34,497 bases of DNA, taken from contig NZ_VXKQ01000014.1 in NCBI RefSeq assembly GCF_008711465.1, positions 1 to 34,497 of the forward strand, given 5' to 3'. The notes under the pieces are model-generated. The model ran no database searches and was not told where the DNA came from. It worked only from the letters and a program-made list of their open reading frames with translations. The position numbers and the translations under genes are program-made. The stretch's first letter is position 1. Each line of letters starts with the position of its first letter. Source of the stretch: Francisella sp. SYW-9. GTDB lineage: Bacteria; Pseudomonadota; Gammaproteobacteria; Francisellales; Francisellaceae. Of the stretch, positions 15,526 through 24,749 are shown one piece after another.

Positions 15526-15859
15526 TTGAAAAAATTTAAATAGTTTTGGCAAATGGCTACATCCGATATTCGCTGCTAACTCTATTATTTTCTTACTTAC
15601 CATTATCGACATAGAAAAGCTTGTCGCATCTTCAACACTTTTAATTTTCTATGTATATTTCTACTCCATTTCACTAATATTAAATTCAGTATGGTCTTTT
15701 ATATATTATATTTGAGATTCAAATAATGACATAAACAAAAGTCTTCGGTCAAATCTTATTTCTAAATGACTAGATAATCTTAGCTTCTGGTCATTCATTT
15801 TTGCAACTATTAGTTTTGTGGAATATATTGTATTAAGAACTCCTAATATGGTAAATTAA
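15526..15859 (+). pseudogene. Broken gene for a small membrane protein
   Basis: This is most of what can be read in the 532-base gap between the 112-residue gene and valS. A good AAGGAG (15513-15518) precedes a TTG at 15526. That frame stops at TAG 15541, but a one-base shift opens a membrane-protein-like frame: KWLHPIFAANSIIFLLTI, a second hydrophobic stretch, in-frame TGA at 15713 and 15767, a third hydrophobic stretch, and TAA at 15857. Each segment between stops still looks like a transmembrane helix, as expected of a recently decayed three- or four-helix protein. The family is not recognised. Confidence 0.55.
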
Positions 15860-15905
15860 CCCTGAATACACAAATAAGACAAAATAATACTTTTAAAAAC
15901 TAGAT

Positions 15906-18677
15906 CTAAACCAAAGCCTCTTTCTTCTCAAGCGTTTTAGAATAAAGCTCTTGATACTTAGCAAGCTTTTCTTTCTCTACAGCAACTACAGCTTCTGGAG
16001 CATTTGAGACAAATCTTTCATTTGAAAGCTTCTTCTGTACTCTATCAACTTCGCCTTTTAGCTTATCTAACTCTTTATCTAGTCTTGCCTTTTCAGCTTC
16101 GATATCAACTAAACCTGCTAATGGAATATTTAACTCAAGCCCTTCAACAATTTGTGATAAAGATGTTGGTGGATTATCATTAAACTCAATATTATTTACT
16201 CTTGCTAACGCTTTGATAAAGCCCTCAGTTTGAGCAAGATATTCCTTATCTGTATCTGCAACATCTTTAACAATTAGAGAGATCTCTAAAGATGGCTTGA
16301 TACCTACTTCACTACGCATATTACGCAAAGTTGTAACAACATTTTGTAGCCATACGATAGCTTTTTCAGCTTCTGGAGCTTCTAAATCTTGAGTTGCTAC
16401 AGGATAACTAACATCCATAATTGTTTCTTTAGCATCATTTAAATGTGCTTTTAACTGCTGATAAATACTCTCTGTAATAAATGGAATTAATGGATGTGCT
16501 AAAGCAAGGATATTCTCTAGAACTTTAGTAAGTGTATATTTAACACCATTTTTTTGCTTCTCAGATAAAGAGCTATCTTTTAAAGCAACTTTGGCAAACT
16601 CAACATACCAGTCACAATAGTTATTCCAGACAAGATCATAAATAGTATTTGCCACCATATCAAAACGATAGTTAGCAATTTGTCTATGAATATCAGCAGT
16701 AGCGTTATTTAAAACACTCCAAATCCACTTATCTGCAACACCTAACTCATAATTATCACAAACCTTATAATCATCTAAATTCATCATTACAAATCTTGAA
16801 GCATTCCAAAGTTTGTTACAGAAATTACGATATCCTTCTACCCTAGCAGTATCAAAGCTAATATCGCGAGATGTAGAAGCTAATGCCGCATAAGTAAATC
16901 TCACCGCATCTGAACCATAAGCACTGATACCTTCAGGAAATTCTTTCTTCGTAGCCTTTTCAATTTTAGCTTTCATCTGTGGCTGCATTAGACCAGTAGT
17001 TCTTTTTTTCAGAAGCTCATCTAGTGTGATACCATCAATTAAATCTACAGGATCCAAGACATTACCTTTAGATTTTGACATTTTCTGACCTTCACTATCA
17101 CGAATAAGTCCTGTGATATAAATATCTCTAAATGGTACATTATTCATAAAGTACATACCAAACATCATCATTCTAGCCACCCAGAAGAAGATAATATCAA
17201 AACCTGTCACAAGCACACTTGTTGGATAATATTTCTCTAACTCAGGAGTCTTCTCAGGCCAGCCTAATGTACTAAATGGCCATAATGCAGATGAGAACCA
17301 CGTATCAAATACATCTTCATCTTGCTTGATAACTACATTATCAGCTAAATTATATTTTGTTCTAACATCTGTTTCATCTTCACCGACATAAGCATTACCA
17401 GCGTCATCATACCACGCAGGGATTCTATGACCCCACCATAATTGACGTGATACACACCAATCTTGAATATCTCTCATCCAAGAAAAATATGTATTTTTCC
17501 AGTTATCTGGTACAAATCTCACAGTACCATTTTCTACAGCTTCTATTGCTGGCTTTGCAAGTACATCTGCTTTGACAAACCATTGTTTAGTTAGATATGG
17601 TTCTAAAACTTCTCCAGTTCTATCACCAGTAGGTACTTTTAGCGCATGAGGCTCTATCTTATCTAAAAGACCTAATGCATCCATATCAGCAACTATCTGC
17701 TTACGCGCTACAAATCTATCTAAACCTTGATACTTCGATGGTACATTAGAGTTTAGTGCTGCATCATCAGTCAAGATGTTTAACATTGGTAAATCATGTC
17801 TTTTACCCATTTCATAGTCGTTAAAGTCATGGGCAGGAGTGATCTTTACACATCCTGTACCAAAATCTTTCTCAACATAATCATCAGCAATAATTGGAAT
17901 CTGTCTATCTGTAAGTGGTAGATTTATCATCTTACCAACTAAATGAGTGTATCTTTCATCTTCCGGATGAACCGCAACAGCCATGTCACCAAGCATTGTC
18001 TCTGGACGAGTTGTTGCGATTATAATCTTCTCATCGCTATCAGCTACAGGATATACAAAATGCCATAATGAACCTTGTTTATCTATCTGAGCAACCTCCA
18101 AGTCTGAAACTGCTGTTTTTAGTTTAGGATCCCAGTTTACTAGTCTCTCACCACGATATGCTAAACCATCTTCATATAGCTTAATAAAACATTTTTTAAC
18201 TGCATCAGATAAGCCATCATCCATTGTAAATCTCTCACGATCCCAATCTGGAGATGCGCCAATTCTACGCATTTGAGATGTGATAGTACCACCTGATAGC
18301 TCTTTCCATTCCCAAACTTTACTTACAAAGTTTTCACGCCCTAAATCATGTCTTGAGATACCTTGAGCATTAAGCTGTCTTTCAACTACCATTTGCGTAG
18401 CAATGCCTGCATGATCCGTACCTGGCTGCCAAAGCGTATCTTTACCATTCATCCGATTGAATCGCGTAAGAATATCCATTAAAGTCATCTGGAAGCCATG
18501 CCCCATATGTAATGTTCCCGTTACATTAGGTGGTGGTAGCATTATTGCGTAAGTATCTTTTGAGTCAGTATGATTATTCTCAGTTGGGCAAGCAAACTTT
18601 CCTGAAGCTTCCCAATTTTGATAGTTAGATTGTTCTATTTCTTTTGGATTATAATTTTTATTCATTTCTTGAGTCAT
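15906..18677 (-). CDS. valS: Valyl-tRNA synthetase
   Basis: A 923-residue class Ia synthetase that charges tRNA-Val. The HIGH-type motif is HMGH at 57-60 within PPPNVTGTLHMGHGF, and the KMSKS motif appears exactly as KMSKSKGN in the second half of the catalytic domain. The editing (CP1) domain lies between them and includes TTRPETMLGD and the GTGCVKITPAHDFNDYE stretch. An anticodon-binding domain and a C-terminal coiled-coil arm (about 860-915, rich in K/E/L) complete it. Length is normal. It is a single gene, divergent from the phosphatase gene over 202 bases of AT-rich DNA in which I see no further gene. Confidence 0.97.
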   Translation of the reverse strand: MTQEMNKNYNPKEIEQSNYQNWEASGKFACPTENNHTDSKDTYAIMLPPPNVTGTLHMGHGFQMTLMDILTRFNRMNGKDTLWQPGTDHAGIATQMVVERQLNAQGISRHDLGRENFVSKVWEWKELSGGTITSQMRRIGASPDWDRERFTMDDGLSDAVKKCFIKLYEDGLAYRGERLVNWDPKLKTAVSDLEVAQIDKQGSLWHFVYPVADSDEKIIIATTRPETMLGDMAVAVHPEDERYTHLVGKMINLPLTDRQIPIIADDYVEKDFGTGCVKITPAHDFNDYEMGKRHDLPMLNILTDDAALNSNVPSKYQGLDRFVARKQIVADMDALGLLDKIEPHALKVPTGDRTGEVLEPYLTKQWFVKADVLAKPAIEAVENGTVRFVPDNWKNTYFSWMRDIQDWCVSRQLWWGHRIPAWYDDAGNAYVGEDETDVRTKYNLADNVVIKQDEDVFDTWFSSALWPFSTLGWPEKTPELEKYYPTSVLVTGFDIIFFWVARMMMFGMYFMNNVPFRDIYITGLIRDSEGQKMSKSKGNVLDPVDLIDGITLDELLKKRTTGLMQPQMKAKIEKATKKEFPEGISAYGSDAVRFTYAALASTSRDISFDTARVEGYRNFCNKLWNASRFVMMNLDDYKVCDNYELGVADKWIWSVLNNATADIHRQIANYRFDMVANTIYDLVWNNYCDWYVEFAKVALKDSSLSEKQKNGVKYTLTKVLENILALAHPLIPFITESIYQQLKAHLNDAKETIMDVSYPVATQDLEAPEAEKAIVWLQNVVTTLRNMRSEVGIKPSLEISLIVKDVADTDKEYLAQTEGFIKALARVNNIEFNDNPPTSLSQIVEGLELNIPLAGLVDIEAEKARLDKELDKLKGEVDRVQKKLSNERFVSNAPEAVVAVEKEKLAKYQELYSKTLEKKEALV

Positions 18678-18879
18678 TTATAAAGCCTAAATATATAAGT
18701 TTATAGAAAAAATTTAATGCTGATAATTTTAACAATATTGACTCTAAAAATATATATATATGAAAACCGCAAATTAAATATTCTTTAAAACTTTATTATT
18801 TAGCTGAAATATTTTCTAGAAAAACAGCAAAATCTTTGTCAGACTCGTAAATAGATACTTATTTCTACAACCCTAAATA

Positions 18880-19662
18880 ATGATTACAAAAAAAATTATT
18901 CGGACTATAAACGTTGCCGCGGATAAGGCTGGTGAAATTCTTAATAAGCATTACCGTAAATCTAATACAATAATATCAAAAGATGATAAATCTCTTGTAA
19001 CCATAGCAGATCAACAAGCTGAAAGAGTTATAAGAGAAACTATACTAGAAAACTTTCCTGACCATGGAATAATAGGCGAAGAAGAAAATACTGTAAATCC
19101 AAATTCAGAGTATATGTGGATAATTGATCCGATAGATGGAACAGATAGTTATATTTTAGGAAGACCTCTTTTTTGTATATTAATAGGATTGTTTTATAAA
19201 GGAGAAGCTATATTTAGTCTTGTTGATCAACCATTTACTAGAGAAAGATGGTCAGCATATGACAACAAATCTATATACAACAATAATACTGAGATAAAAA
19301 CTAGTAATAAGCAAACTATACAAGATAGTAAAATCATTCTATCTTCTCCATACCTTTTTGAAAACAAAACTAATTTTATTAAAAATATTCGTAATCAAGC
19401 AAAAATAGTTTCATGGGAAGCCGAAGCATATGCTTTTGGTTTGCTTGCTATGGGGTGTATTGATGTAGTAATAAAGCCTATGTTAGATACTTATGATTAT
19501 CTTCCTGTTATTAAACTAATACAAAATGCCGGTGGAGCAATAACTGCAGCAAATGGCGATAAACTCAGTATGGACTATACTGGCGATATAATAGCTGCCT
19601 CTAGCAAGGAACTTTTAGATGATGTAATCAACATTTATAACTATAAGGAAGTTTTATCATGA
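18880..19662 (+). CDS. Inositol monophosphatase family protein (HisN-like)
   Basis: A 260-residue Mg2+-dependent phosphatase. GEEEN at 66-70 and DPIDGT at 83-88 are the two metal-binding motifs of the family. YILGRPLF right after resembles the equivalent place in HisN-type histidinol phosphatases. The C-terminal metal-Asp region (about 205-211, MLDTYDY) is present. Members hydrolyse inositol phosphates, PAP (CysQ), fructose bisphosphate or histidinol phosphate, so the substrate is open. No other histidine or cysteine genes lie nearby. The stop overlaps the start of an MFS transporter gene by 4 bases (ATGA), so the two are one transcription unit. Confidence 0.82.
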   Translation: MITKKIIRTINVAADKAGEILNKHYRKSNTIISKDDKSLVTIADQQAERVIRETILENFPDHGIIGEEENTVNPNSEYMWIIDPIDGTDSYILGRPLFCILIGLFYKGEAIFSLVDQPFTRERWSAYDNKSIYNNNTEIKTSNKQTIQDSKIILSSPYLFENKTNFIKNIRNQAKIVSWEAEAYAFGLLAMGCIDVVIKPMLDTYDYLPVIKLIQNAGGAITAANGDKLSMDYTGDIIAASSKELLDDVINIYNYKEVLS

Positions 19663-20897
19663 ATGAAAAACAATTAGCAAAATTTAAAATTATTTTGACC
19701 TTTGTTAGTCTTAGCATACTAACATGTGGTCTACCTACCTTTGTGATGCAAGCTGTCACATACTATAAAATATCCCATAGTGCCGCCGGATCCTTAGAAA
19801 GCTACCAAAACTTAACTAGAATTGTTCTATCTTTTGTAATGTTTGCTTTACTGATGAGAGTTGGATATAGAAAGTCTTTAATGCTAAATTATGCTGTTCT
19901 TTTTGCTTTTTGCTTTTTTATTCCTTTTGTAAACTCTATTTGGATGATTCGAGGCTACCTTGTATTAATTGGTATCTCAAACGTGGTATTAAAGGTGGTT
20001 GCATATAGTTCTGTAGGACTTGTCACCGATACCAAAGAAGAGCACGCCAGCTTTATAAACCTCATGGAAGGAATATATACTTTTGGTAGCTTTGGTGGTA
20101 TGTGGATGTTCTCATACTTCTTAGAAAGAAATCCCGCTCTTTGGACATATGCTTTCTGGGTAATTTGTGCTTTATGCTTTGTCTTATTTTTGCTTTGGAC
20201 ATTTACACCATTTGATGAGAGTAATATACAAGATCAAGAAAGTAAGCCTATCCTTAAACAATATAAAGAAATATTAACTCTACCACTAGTAACACTAATA
20301 ATCTTTCTAATTTTATTTGCTTGTTATGAATCTCTAGAACAAGGAGTTGGATCATGGCTAGCTGCTTTCTATAATCAGATATTAGAAATTCCAAAATTCA
20401 TAAGTGTTCAGCTAGCAAGCCTATTTACTCTAGGTTTAGGTTTAGGTCGACTTATTGGTGCTGTATTTACTAGATATATATCTTGGTATAAGTATTTCTT
20501 TATAAACTTTATTATCTCTTTGATACTGATAGCTGTAACACTAAGCAATATTGTTCCAGGTGCTGGTGTAGATGCTTCAAATATCTTTAGTGTACCAGTA
20601 ATTGCATATGGACTGCCTATCTTAGGTATTCTTATCGGTCCTGTATACCCTACTCTTGTATCTCTTATGATGACTAGCCTTCCTAGAGGAAAGCATGCGC
20701 TAATGATAAGCTTAGTTATGATAGCCGGAGCTATTTTTGATAGTGGATCTTCAAAAATACTAGGTATATTATTTGGCTCAATAGGTGGTGTTACTGCTTT
20801 TGCGATAGTGACTGGATTTACAATATGTGTACTTATAGTACTAATATTACCTTTTGCAAAACTAACTCATAGTGATAAAGAAAACGAAGCAATATAA
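19659..20897 (+). CDS. TsgA-like MFS transporter
   Basis: A 412-residue major-facilitator protein with about 12 membrane helices. The early FVMQAVTYYKISHSAAGSLE segment and GYRKSLML at the loop 2-3 position fit the sugar/TsgA branch of MFS better than drug exporters. It has no signal peptide. It overlaps the upstream inositol-monophosphatase-family gene by 4 bases and is convergent with a glycosidase gene, with 20 bases between stops. Transport of a sugar or phosphorylated compound used by the partner enzyme is plausible but unproven. Confidence 0.72.
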   Translation: MNEKQLAKFKIILTFVSLSILTCGLPTFVMQAVTYYKISHSAAGSLESYQNLTRIVLSFVMFALLMRVGYRKSLMLNYAVLFAFCFFIPFVNSIWMIRGYLVLIGISNVVLKVVAYSSVGLVTDTKEEHASFINLMEGIYTFGSFGGMWMFSYFLERNPALWTYAFWVICALCFVLFLLWTFTPFDESNIQDQESKPILKQYKEILTLPLVTLIIFLILFACYESLEQGVGSWLAAFYNQILEIPKFISVQLASLFTLGLGLGRLIGAVFTRYISWYKYFFINFIISLILIAVTLSNIVPGAGVDASNIFSVPVIAYGLPILGILIGPVYPTLVSLMMTSLPRGKHALMISLVMIAGAIFDSGSSKILGILFGSIGGVTAFAIVTGFTICVLIVLILPFAKLTHSDKENEAI

Positions 20898-20917
20898 CTT
20901 CTACTAAAATTTCTAGC

Positions 20918-22414
20918 TCAAACTTTTATAGCCTTTTTACTACTCTCAAAATAAACATTTATAGTTACAGGCTCTTCCGCTTGTATTTCCAACTTAGGGA
21001 AGCCATCTTCTTCTATAATTGAACTATCACAAGATAATTTGAGTGTATTATTTTCTCCAAAAGGATAGTTGGATACCCCAAATTTCTCATCTTTTAGATT
21101 TATATGCCAATGAATTTCATTATTAGGCACGTCTGGTTGAATACCAAAAACATTTTCAATAAGTACATTTATAGCTGAAAGACCTGTCCAACCAACAAAA
21201 TCTGGCTTTGCTGGCTTTGCTGGGACAATTTTCTCAGGGGCATAATTCTCCCATAGAGTTCCTGTAGCTTCAAAAACTTTGACAACATTAGTGTTATGGT
21301 TTAAAGCAATATCAAAAGCTAAACTATGCTCATTGTACTTTTCCAAACCTTTTAACAGCATATAATTAGTTGGTGCCCATACACCTCCCTGCCAATATCT
21401 ACCAAGATCATTATACTTATCATCATCATATGATAATGATGGAACCATATGCGATCTCTTAAAGTATTTATCATCACTTAGATACTGACACATATCTTTA
21501 ACTCTACTTTCAGGATATATCTCAGCTTCAAGTCCCCAAAAAGCTCCTATAGATTTAGCTGTATTTAAGCTGTCATCTTTTAGCTTATCGTAATAAAATT
21601 TAGTTTTTGGATCATACATTTGTTCATTAACAAACTTCTCTAAGGCCTCAGTTTCATCAATTATATCTTCGATCTCTTGCCATCTTTCGATCACTTCACC
21701 AATAGCCATCAAGATCTTACCTGAGAGAATTTGTTGTAAATTTGTATCTAACCAACTCATATGACCATGACTGAAGTTTTGGTTATATTCTGCTTCTAAG
21801 CGTGGCTGATTATCCATACCAGTACCCCAGCCACTTGAAAAATAACTACCATCTTTCCATGTACGATATTCCTTAAGCCACTTATGATAGGCAACCAAAA
21901 CTGGAAATATCTTTTCTAAGCGCGCAACATCAGAAGTATGCTGAAAATATATCCACTCAGCCCATGGAAACAAATTTGGTCCGGTACTTACAAGATCATA
22001 CCTATGAAACAAATCTTGACCAGTTTTAGCACTTATCTCTCTACAAATAAAACCATCAGGATGTTGTTTAGCATAAAAGTTATCTAATGTTGATTGAAAA
22101 TCGAACACTCTACGTCCATAGATGCCAAACATCATCATAAAAGATGTGTCCCACATAAAAATATTGCCATTATATGCAGTATCAATAAAATTCTTAATAA
22201 AACCACTCTCTGGCGTAGGCTGTTTTAAATTGCTAAATGCTATTTCCCATGCTTTCCAATAACAATCAATATGAGCTTGATGATCTTGCCAGTGAACTTG
22301 TGGCAATTTATCTTTAACATCCTCAAACTTAGGTAACGCAACATTCTCAGGCTTTTGCTTGATAAACTCATTTTCACTTACTAAAGGGTTTAAAATATAG
22401 GTTTTTTTGTACAT
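20918..22414 (-). CDS. GH63/GH37-like glycosidase, possible trehalase
   Basis: A 498-residue (alpha/alpha)6-barrel glycoside hydrolase without a signal peptide, so probably cytosolic. Visible family features are MWDTSFMMMFG (about 87-97), SSGWGTGMDNQPR (about 194-206, with the likely catalytic acid Asp), GRYWQGGVWAPTNYM, and GTLWENYAPE (with the likely catalytic base Glu). This arrangement is shared by GH63 mannosylglycerate hydrolases/glucosidases and, more distantly, GH37 trehalases. Canonical GH37 trehalase signatures are not seen, so I do not assign treA. An alpha-glucoside such as trehalose, or a compatible solute, is the likely substrate class. Confidence 0.75.
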   Translation of the reverse strand: MYKKTYILNPLVSENEFIKQKPENVALPKFEDVKDKLPQVHWQDHQAHIDCYWKAWEIAFSNLKQPTPESGFIKNFIDTAYNGNIFMWDTSFMMMFGIYGRRVFDFQSTLDNFYAKQHPDGFICREISAKTGQDLFHRYDLVSTGPNLFPWAEWIYFQHTSDVARLEKIFPVLVAYHKWLKEYRTWKDGSYFSSGWGTGMDNQPRLEAEYNQNFSHGHMSWLDTNLQQILSGKILMAIGEVIERWQEIEDIIDETEALEKFVNEQMYDPKTKFYYDKLKDDSLNTAKSIGAFWGLEAEIYPESRVKDMCQYLSDDKYFKRSHMVPSLSYDDDKYNDLGRYWQGGVWAPTNYMLLKGLEKYNEHSLAFDIALNHNTNVVKVFEATGTLWENYAPEKIVPAKPAKPDFVGWTGLSAINVLIENVFGIQPDVPNNEIHWHINLKDEKFGVSNYPFGENNTLKLSCDSSIIEEDGFPKLEIQAEEPVTINVYFESSKKAIKV

Positions 22415-22491
22415 ATGGACCTACTATAAATTATGATATCTTGAGTAAATTATATCTAAAATAAATACTCTTCTATAGTTTCAATAGCAAA

Positions 22492-23016
22492 CTACGATAA
22501 AGATCTATCAACTCCTCTCTTTTTCCAGATGATAATACCTATAACAGATGTTAGCATATATACAAGTTGCATTAGTGATAGATAATAATTATGAACCATA
22601 AAAAACATTACTGTCTCTAAGGCATTTAATGTAATCAAAAAAAGCCAACAATAAATACTTCTAACTGCCATTAAGAATGTTGCTATAAGCCCCATAGATG
22701 CAACAACAGTATCTAGTATTGGCAAAGGATTATTTGTAAACTGAATTTGAATCATAGCAACAATCAAAACTACTATTAAATAAGGTAATAAATGCCATTT
22801 CTTAAAATAGTAAATAGATGTTTTCCAATTTAAAAAACCTAAGAAACAGACAGTTGCGGCTAGGGCTCTAATAATGGCATTAGCATACAATCCATCAGAG
22901 AATGTAAAAGCTGATAAACTTACAAAAAGAAAAGTGCCCAATAATAAGTTTATTCTCCAGCCAACAACCTGAGTAAACTGAGTTATATACCCTAATATAG
23001 ATATTGCTAATTCCAT
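22492..23016 (-). CDS. PnuC-like nicotinamide riboside transporter (short)
   Basis: A 174-residue protein that is almost entirely membrane-embedded (about six or seven helices). The segment LPILDTVVASMGLIATFLMA followed by CWLFLITLNALE and YYLSLMQLVYMLTS matches the second half of PnuC proteins, including the PxLD motif. PnuC facilitates uptake of nicotinamide riboside for NAD synthesis. At 174 residues it is shorter than the usual 200-250. No NadR or other NAD genes are adjacent. It lies 7 bases after holC, so it is probably co-transcribed. YgjV-type membrane proteins look similar and are the main alternative. Confidence 0.6.
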   Translation of the reverse strand: MELAISILGYITQFTQVVGWRINLLLGTFLFVSLSAFTFSDGLYANAIIRALAATVCFLGFLNWKTSIYYFKKWHLLPYLIVVLIVAMIQIQFTNNPLPILDTVVASMGLIATFLMAVRSIYCWLFLITLNALETVMFFMVHNYYLSLMQLVYMLTSVIGIIIWKKRGVDRSLS

Positions 23017-23023
23017 TAGTTCT

Positions 23024-23455
23024 TTACTCTTTTATCGTATTAATTTGTAAATTAAATTTTTTGTAATACATATATTTTTTACGTGAAGCTAGCAGTGCTT
23101 GTTCTTGCTGATATACAAACTCCTTAAGCTCTTTTATTTTAATTCTCTGAGGATCTACCGCTACATCCATAATATTTATCAAAACATCAAAACCAGAAGT
23201 TATAAATAAATTATCTGTTATTAAAATAGGAATATTTTTATATTGATTATACTCTCTAGCACTTATAGCACAATGATGTGGGATAAAAGACTCTTCTTCA
23301 GGTTGCCATAGCTTTTCATCTAACTCTCTGGCTATTCCAGTGGGTGCTAAAATAGCAAATGTCTTAGTTTTATAATTATTTAAAACATAATTATAAATCG
23401 AGTCTAATAGCTCTTTTTGTTTGGATGTTTGTAAAACGTGAAATTCAACTTGCAT
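23024..23455 (-). CDS. holC: DNA polymerase III chi subunit
   Basis: A 143-residue soluble protein matching HolC. It opens MQVEFHVLQTSK, has ELDEKLWQPEEESFIPHHCA (about 45-64) where HolC has LDxxLW...ESFxPH, then PILITDNLF, FDVLINIMD, and a C-terminal basic helix ending in the RKKYMYYK stretch. HolC links the clamp loader to single-stranded DNA-binding protein at the replication fork. No holD is seen here. It is followed after 7 bases by the PnuC-like gene. Confidence 0.8.
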   Translation of the reverse strand: MQVEFHVLQTSKQKELLDSIYNYVLNNYKTKTFAILAPTGIARELDEKLWQPEEESFIPHHCAISAREYNQYKNIPILITDNLFITSGFDVLINIMDVAVDPQRIKIKELKEFVYQQEQALLASRKKYMYYKKFNLQINTIKE

Positions 23456-23572
23456 ATAAAATATCTTTAACTCTCATACTCAACTGTTATATAAAAGTTC
23501 TCAACGAATCCTTTAGTCAAGCATCTCTTTCGTATCTGAATGATAGTTTAACACAAATACTATACTCTTATG

Positions 23573-24061
23573 CTATTGTTGATACTTAAAAGCAGATTTT
23601 AACCTTGTTATAAAACCAGCTCCTAAGACAAAGAAGCTAGCTATAAACATTATATCTCCGCTAAACAAGATAAACATCATATTTAACTGGCCAACAAAAC
23701 TAACTTCATGAAAATATAAAATCATTTCTATACTTAAAGTAGGATATATCATACTAGAGACAAACATGATCATTCCTATGACATATCTTGTATAACTAAT
23801 AGGTCTTTGCTGTGAAAAAGCCGATTTAAAGACTCTTTTTATCGCTGCTTTCATCACATCAACAATAGTCCTACCAAGAAACATTACCGATAAAACAAAC
23901 ATTGCTTCTGCACTCATAGCCAAAAGCGAGGATATTATCAAATACCTAGCTGCTGATAAGCCCCAAAAAGGCATTATAAAAAAGATTGTCACATACGGCA
24001 AAAAAGAAGCTCCAAAGAGCATAAGCCCTAAATAGTATTTCCAATCTTTTTTTATCTGCAT
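23573..24061 (-). CDS. Small membrane protein ('transporter suffix' type)
   Basis: A 162-residue protein with four predicted helices: about 10-30, 35-62, 90-112 and 122-150. A basic cytoplasmic loop (KAAIKRVFKSAF) lies in the middle. It starts MQIKKDWKYYLGLMLFG. It resembles small proteins called transporter-suffix-domain proteins, for which no function is established. It is 10 bases downstream of the pyroglutamyl peptidase gene on the same strand, so probably at the end of the Bat transcription unit. A 117-base gap then separates it from holC. Confidence 0.6.
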   Translation of the reverse strand: MQIKKDWKYYLGLMLFGASFLPYVTIFFIMPFWGLSAARYLIISSLLAMSAEAMFVLSVMFLGRTIVDVMKAAIKRVFKSAFSQQRPISYTRYVIGMIMFVSSMIYPTLSIEMILYFHEVSFVGQLNMMFILFSGDIMFIASFFVLGAGFITRLKSAFKYQQ

Positions 24062-24071
24062 AATATAATCT

Positions 24072-24749
24072 CTAACCCTCTCTTATCGATACTTGTATAG
24101 CTTTTATTAATGCTTGTGTTGCATCAGCACTATTCATACTTGGCGTATCTTTTCTATTAACTACCTGAGCAGGAGTATATGGTACATGAATAAATCCTCC
24201 TATTTTCTTAGGATATTTATCATTTAGTAACTCTAACAAATGATACATAACATGATTACACACAAATGTTCCAGCTGTATTAGATATATAAACAGGAACT
24301 CCTTGTTTTTTTACTAAACTATCTATCTTATATATTGGTAATTTTGTAAAGTATGCATTTTTACCATTCTCAGATATTTTCTTATTTTTGGGTTGATTGT
24401 TATCATTATCAGGAATTCTAGCATCATCAACATTTATTGCCACTCTTTCAAGTGAAACTGCTGATCTACCACCTGCTTCTCCCACATCTATAATAATATC
24501 TGGATTATATTGCTTTATTAAACTATCTAACTTTTCAGTTGAACTTTTAAATGATACAGGTATTTGCTTCTTCACAATAGTTGCACCATCTATAGTATCT
24601 GGCAAACCTTTAACCGCTTGCCAAGCTGAGTTAATATTCTCTCCTCCAAAAGGAGTAAACCCCGTTATTAAGACAGTTTTTGCATCAGCAGTAATTATCA
24701 CTGATAAAAATATAAATATGCTAAGTAGTACTTTTTTAAAATTTATCAT
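24072..24749 (-). CDS. pcp: Pyroglutamyl peptidase I with export signal
   Basis: A 225-residue C15 cysteine peptidase that removes N-terminal pyroglutamate. The catalytic triad is visible: E101 in LERVAIN, C164 in NTAGTFVCNHVMY, H188 in FIHVPYTP. ITGFTPFGGENINSAW (28-43) is the family N-terminus. Unusually, residues 1-23 form a classical signal peptide (basic start, hydrophobic core, ADA/K cleavage site), while typical Pcp enzymes are cytosolic. The start overlaps the batD stop by 4 bases, placing it in the MoxR/Bat operon. I infer a periplasmic peptidase acting together with that envelope system. Confidence 0.85.
   Translation of the reverse strand: MINFKKVLLSIFIFLSVIITADAKTVLITGFTPFGGENINSAWQAVKGLPDTIDGATIVKKQIPVSFKSSTEKLDSLIKQYNPDIIIDVGEAGGRSAVSLERVAINVDDARIPDNDNNQPKNKKISENGKNAYFTKLPIYKIDSLVKKQGVPVYISNTAGTFVCNHVMYHLLELLNDKYPKKIGGFIHVPYTPAQVVNRKDTPSMNSADATQALIKAIQVSIREG

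Noticed and set aside
18678-18879. Possible RNA gene between valS and the phosphatase gene
   Set aside because: I could not form a tRNA cloverleaf or convincing stable stem; the region looks like AT-rich divergent promoter DNA.
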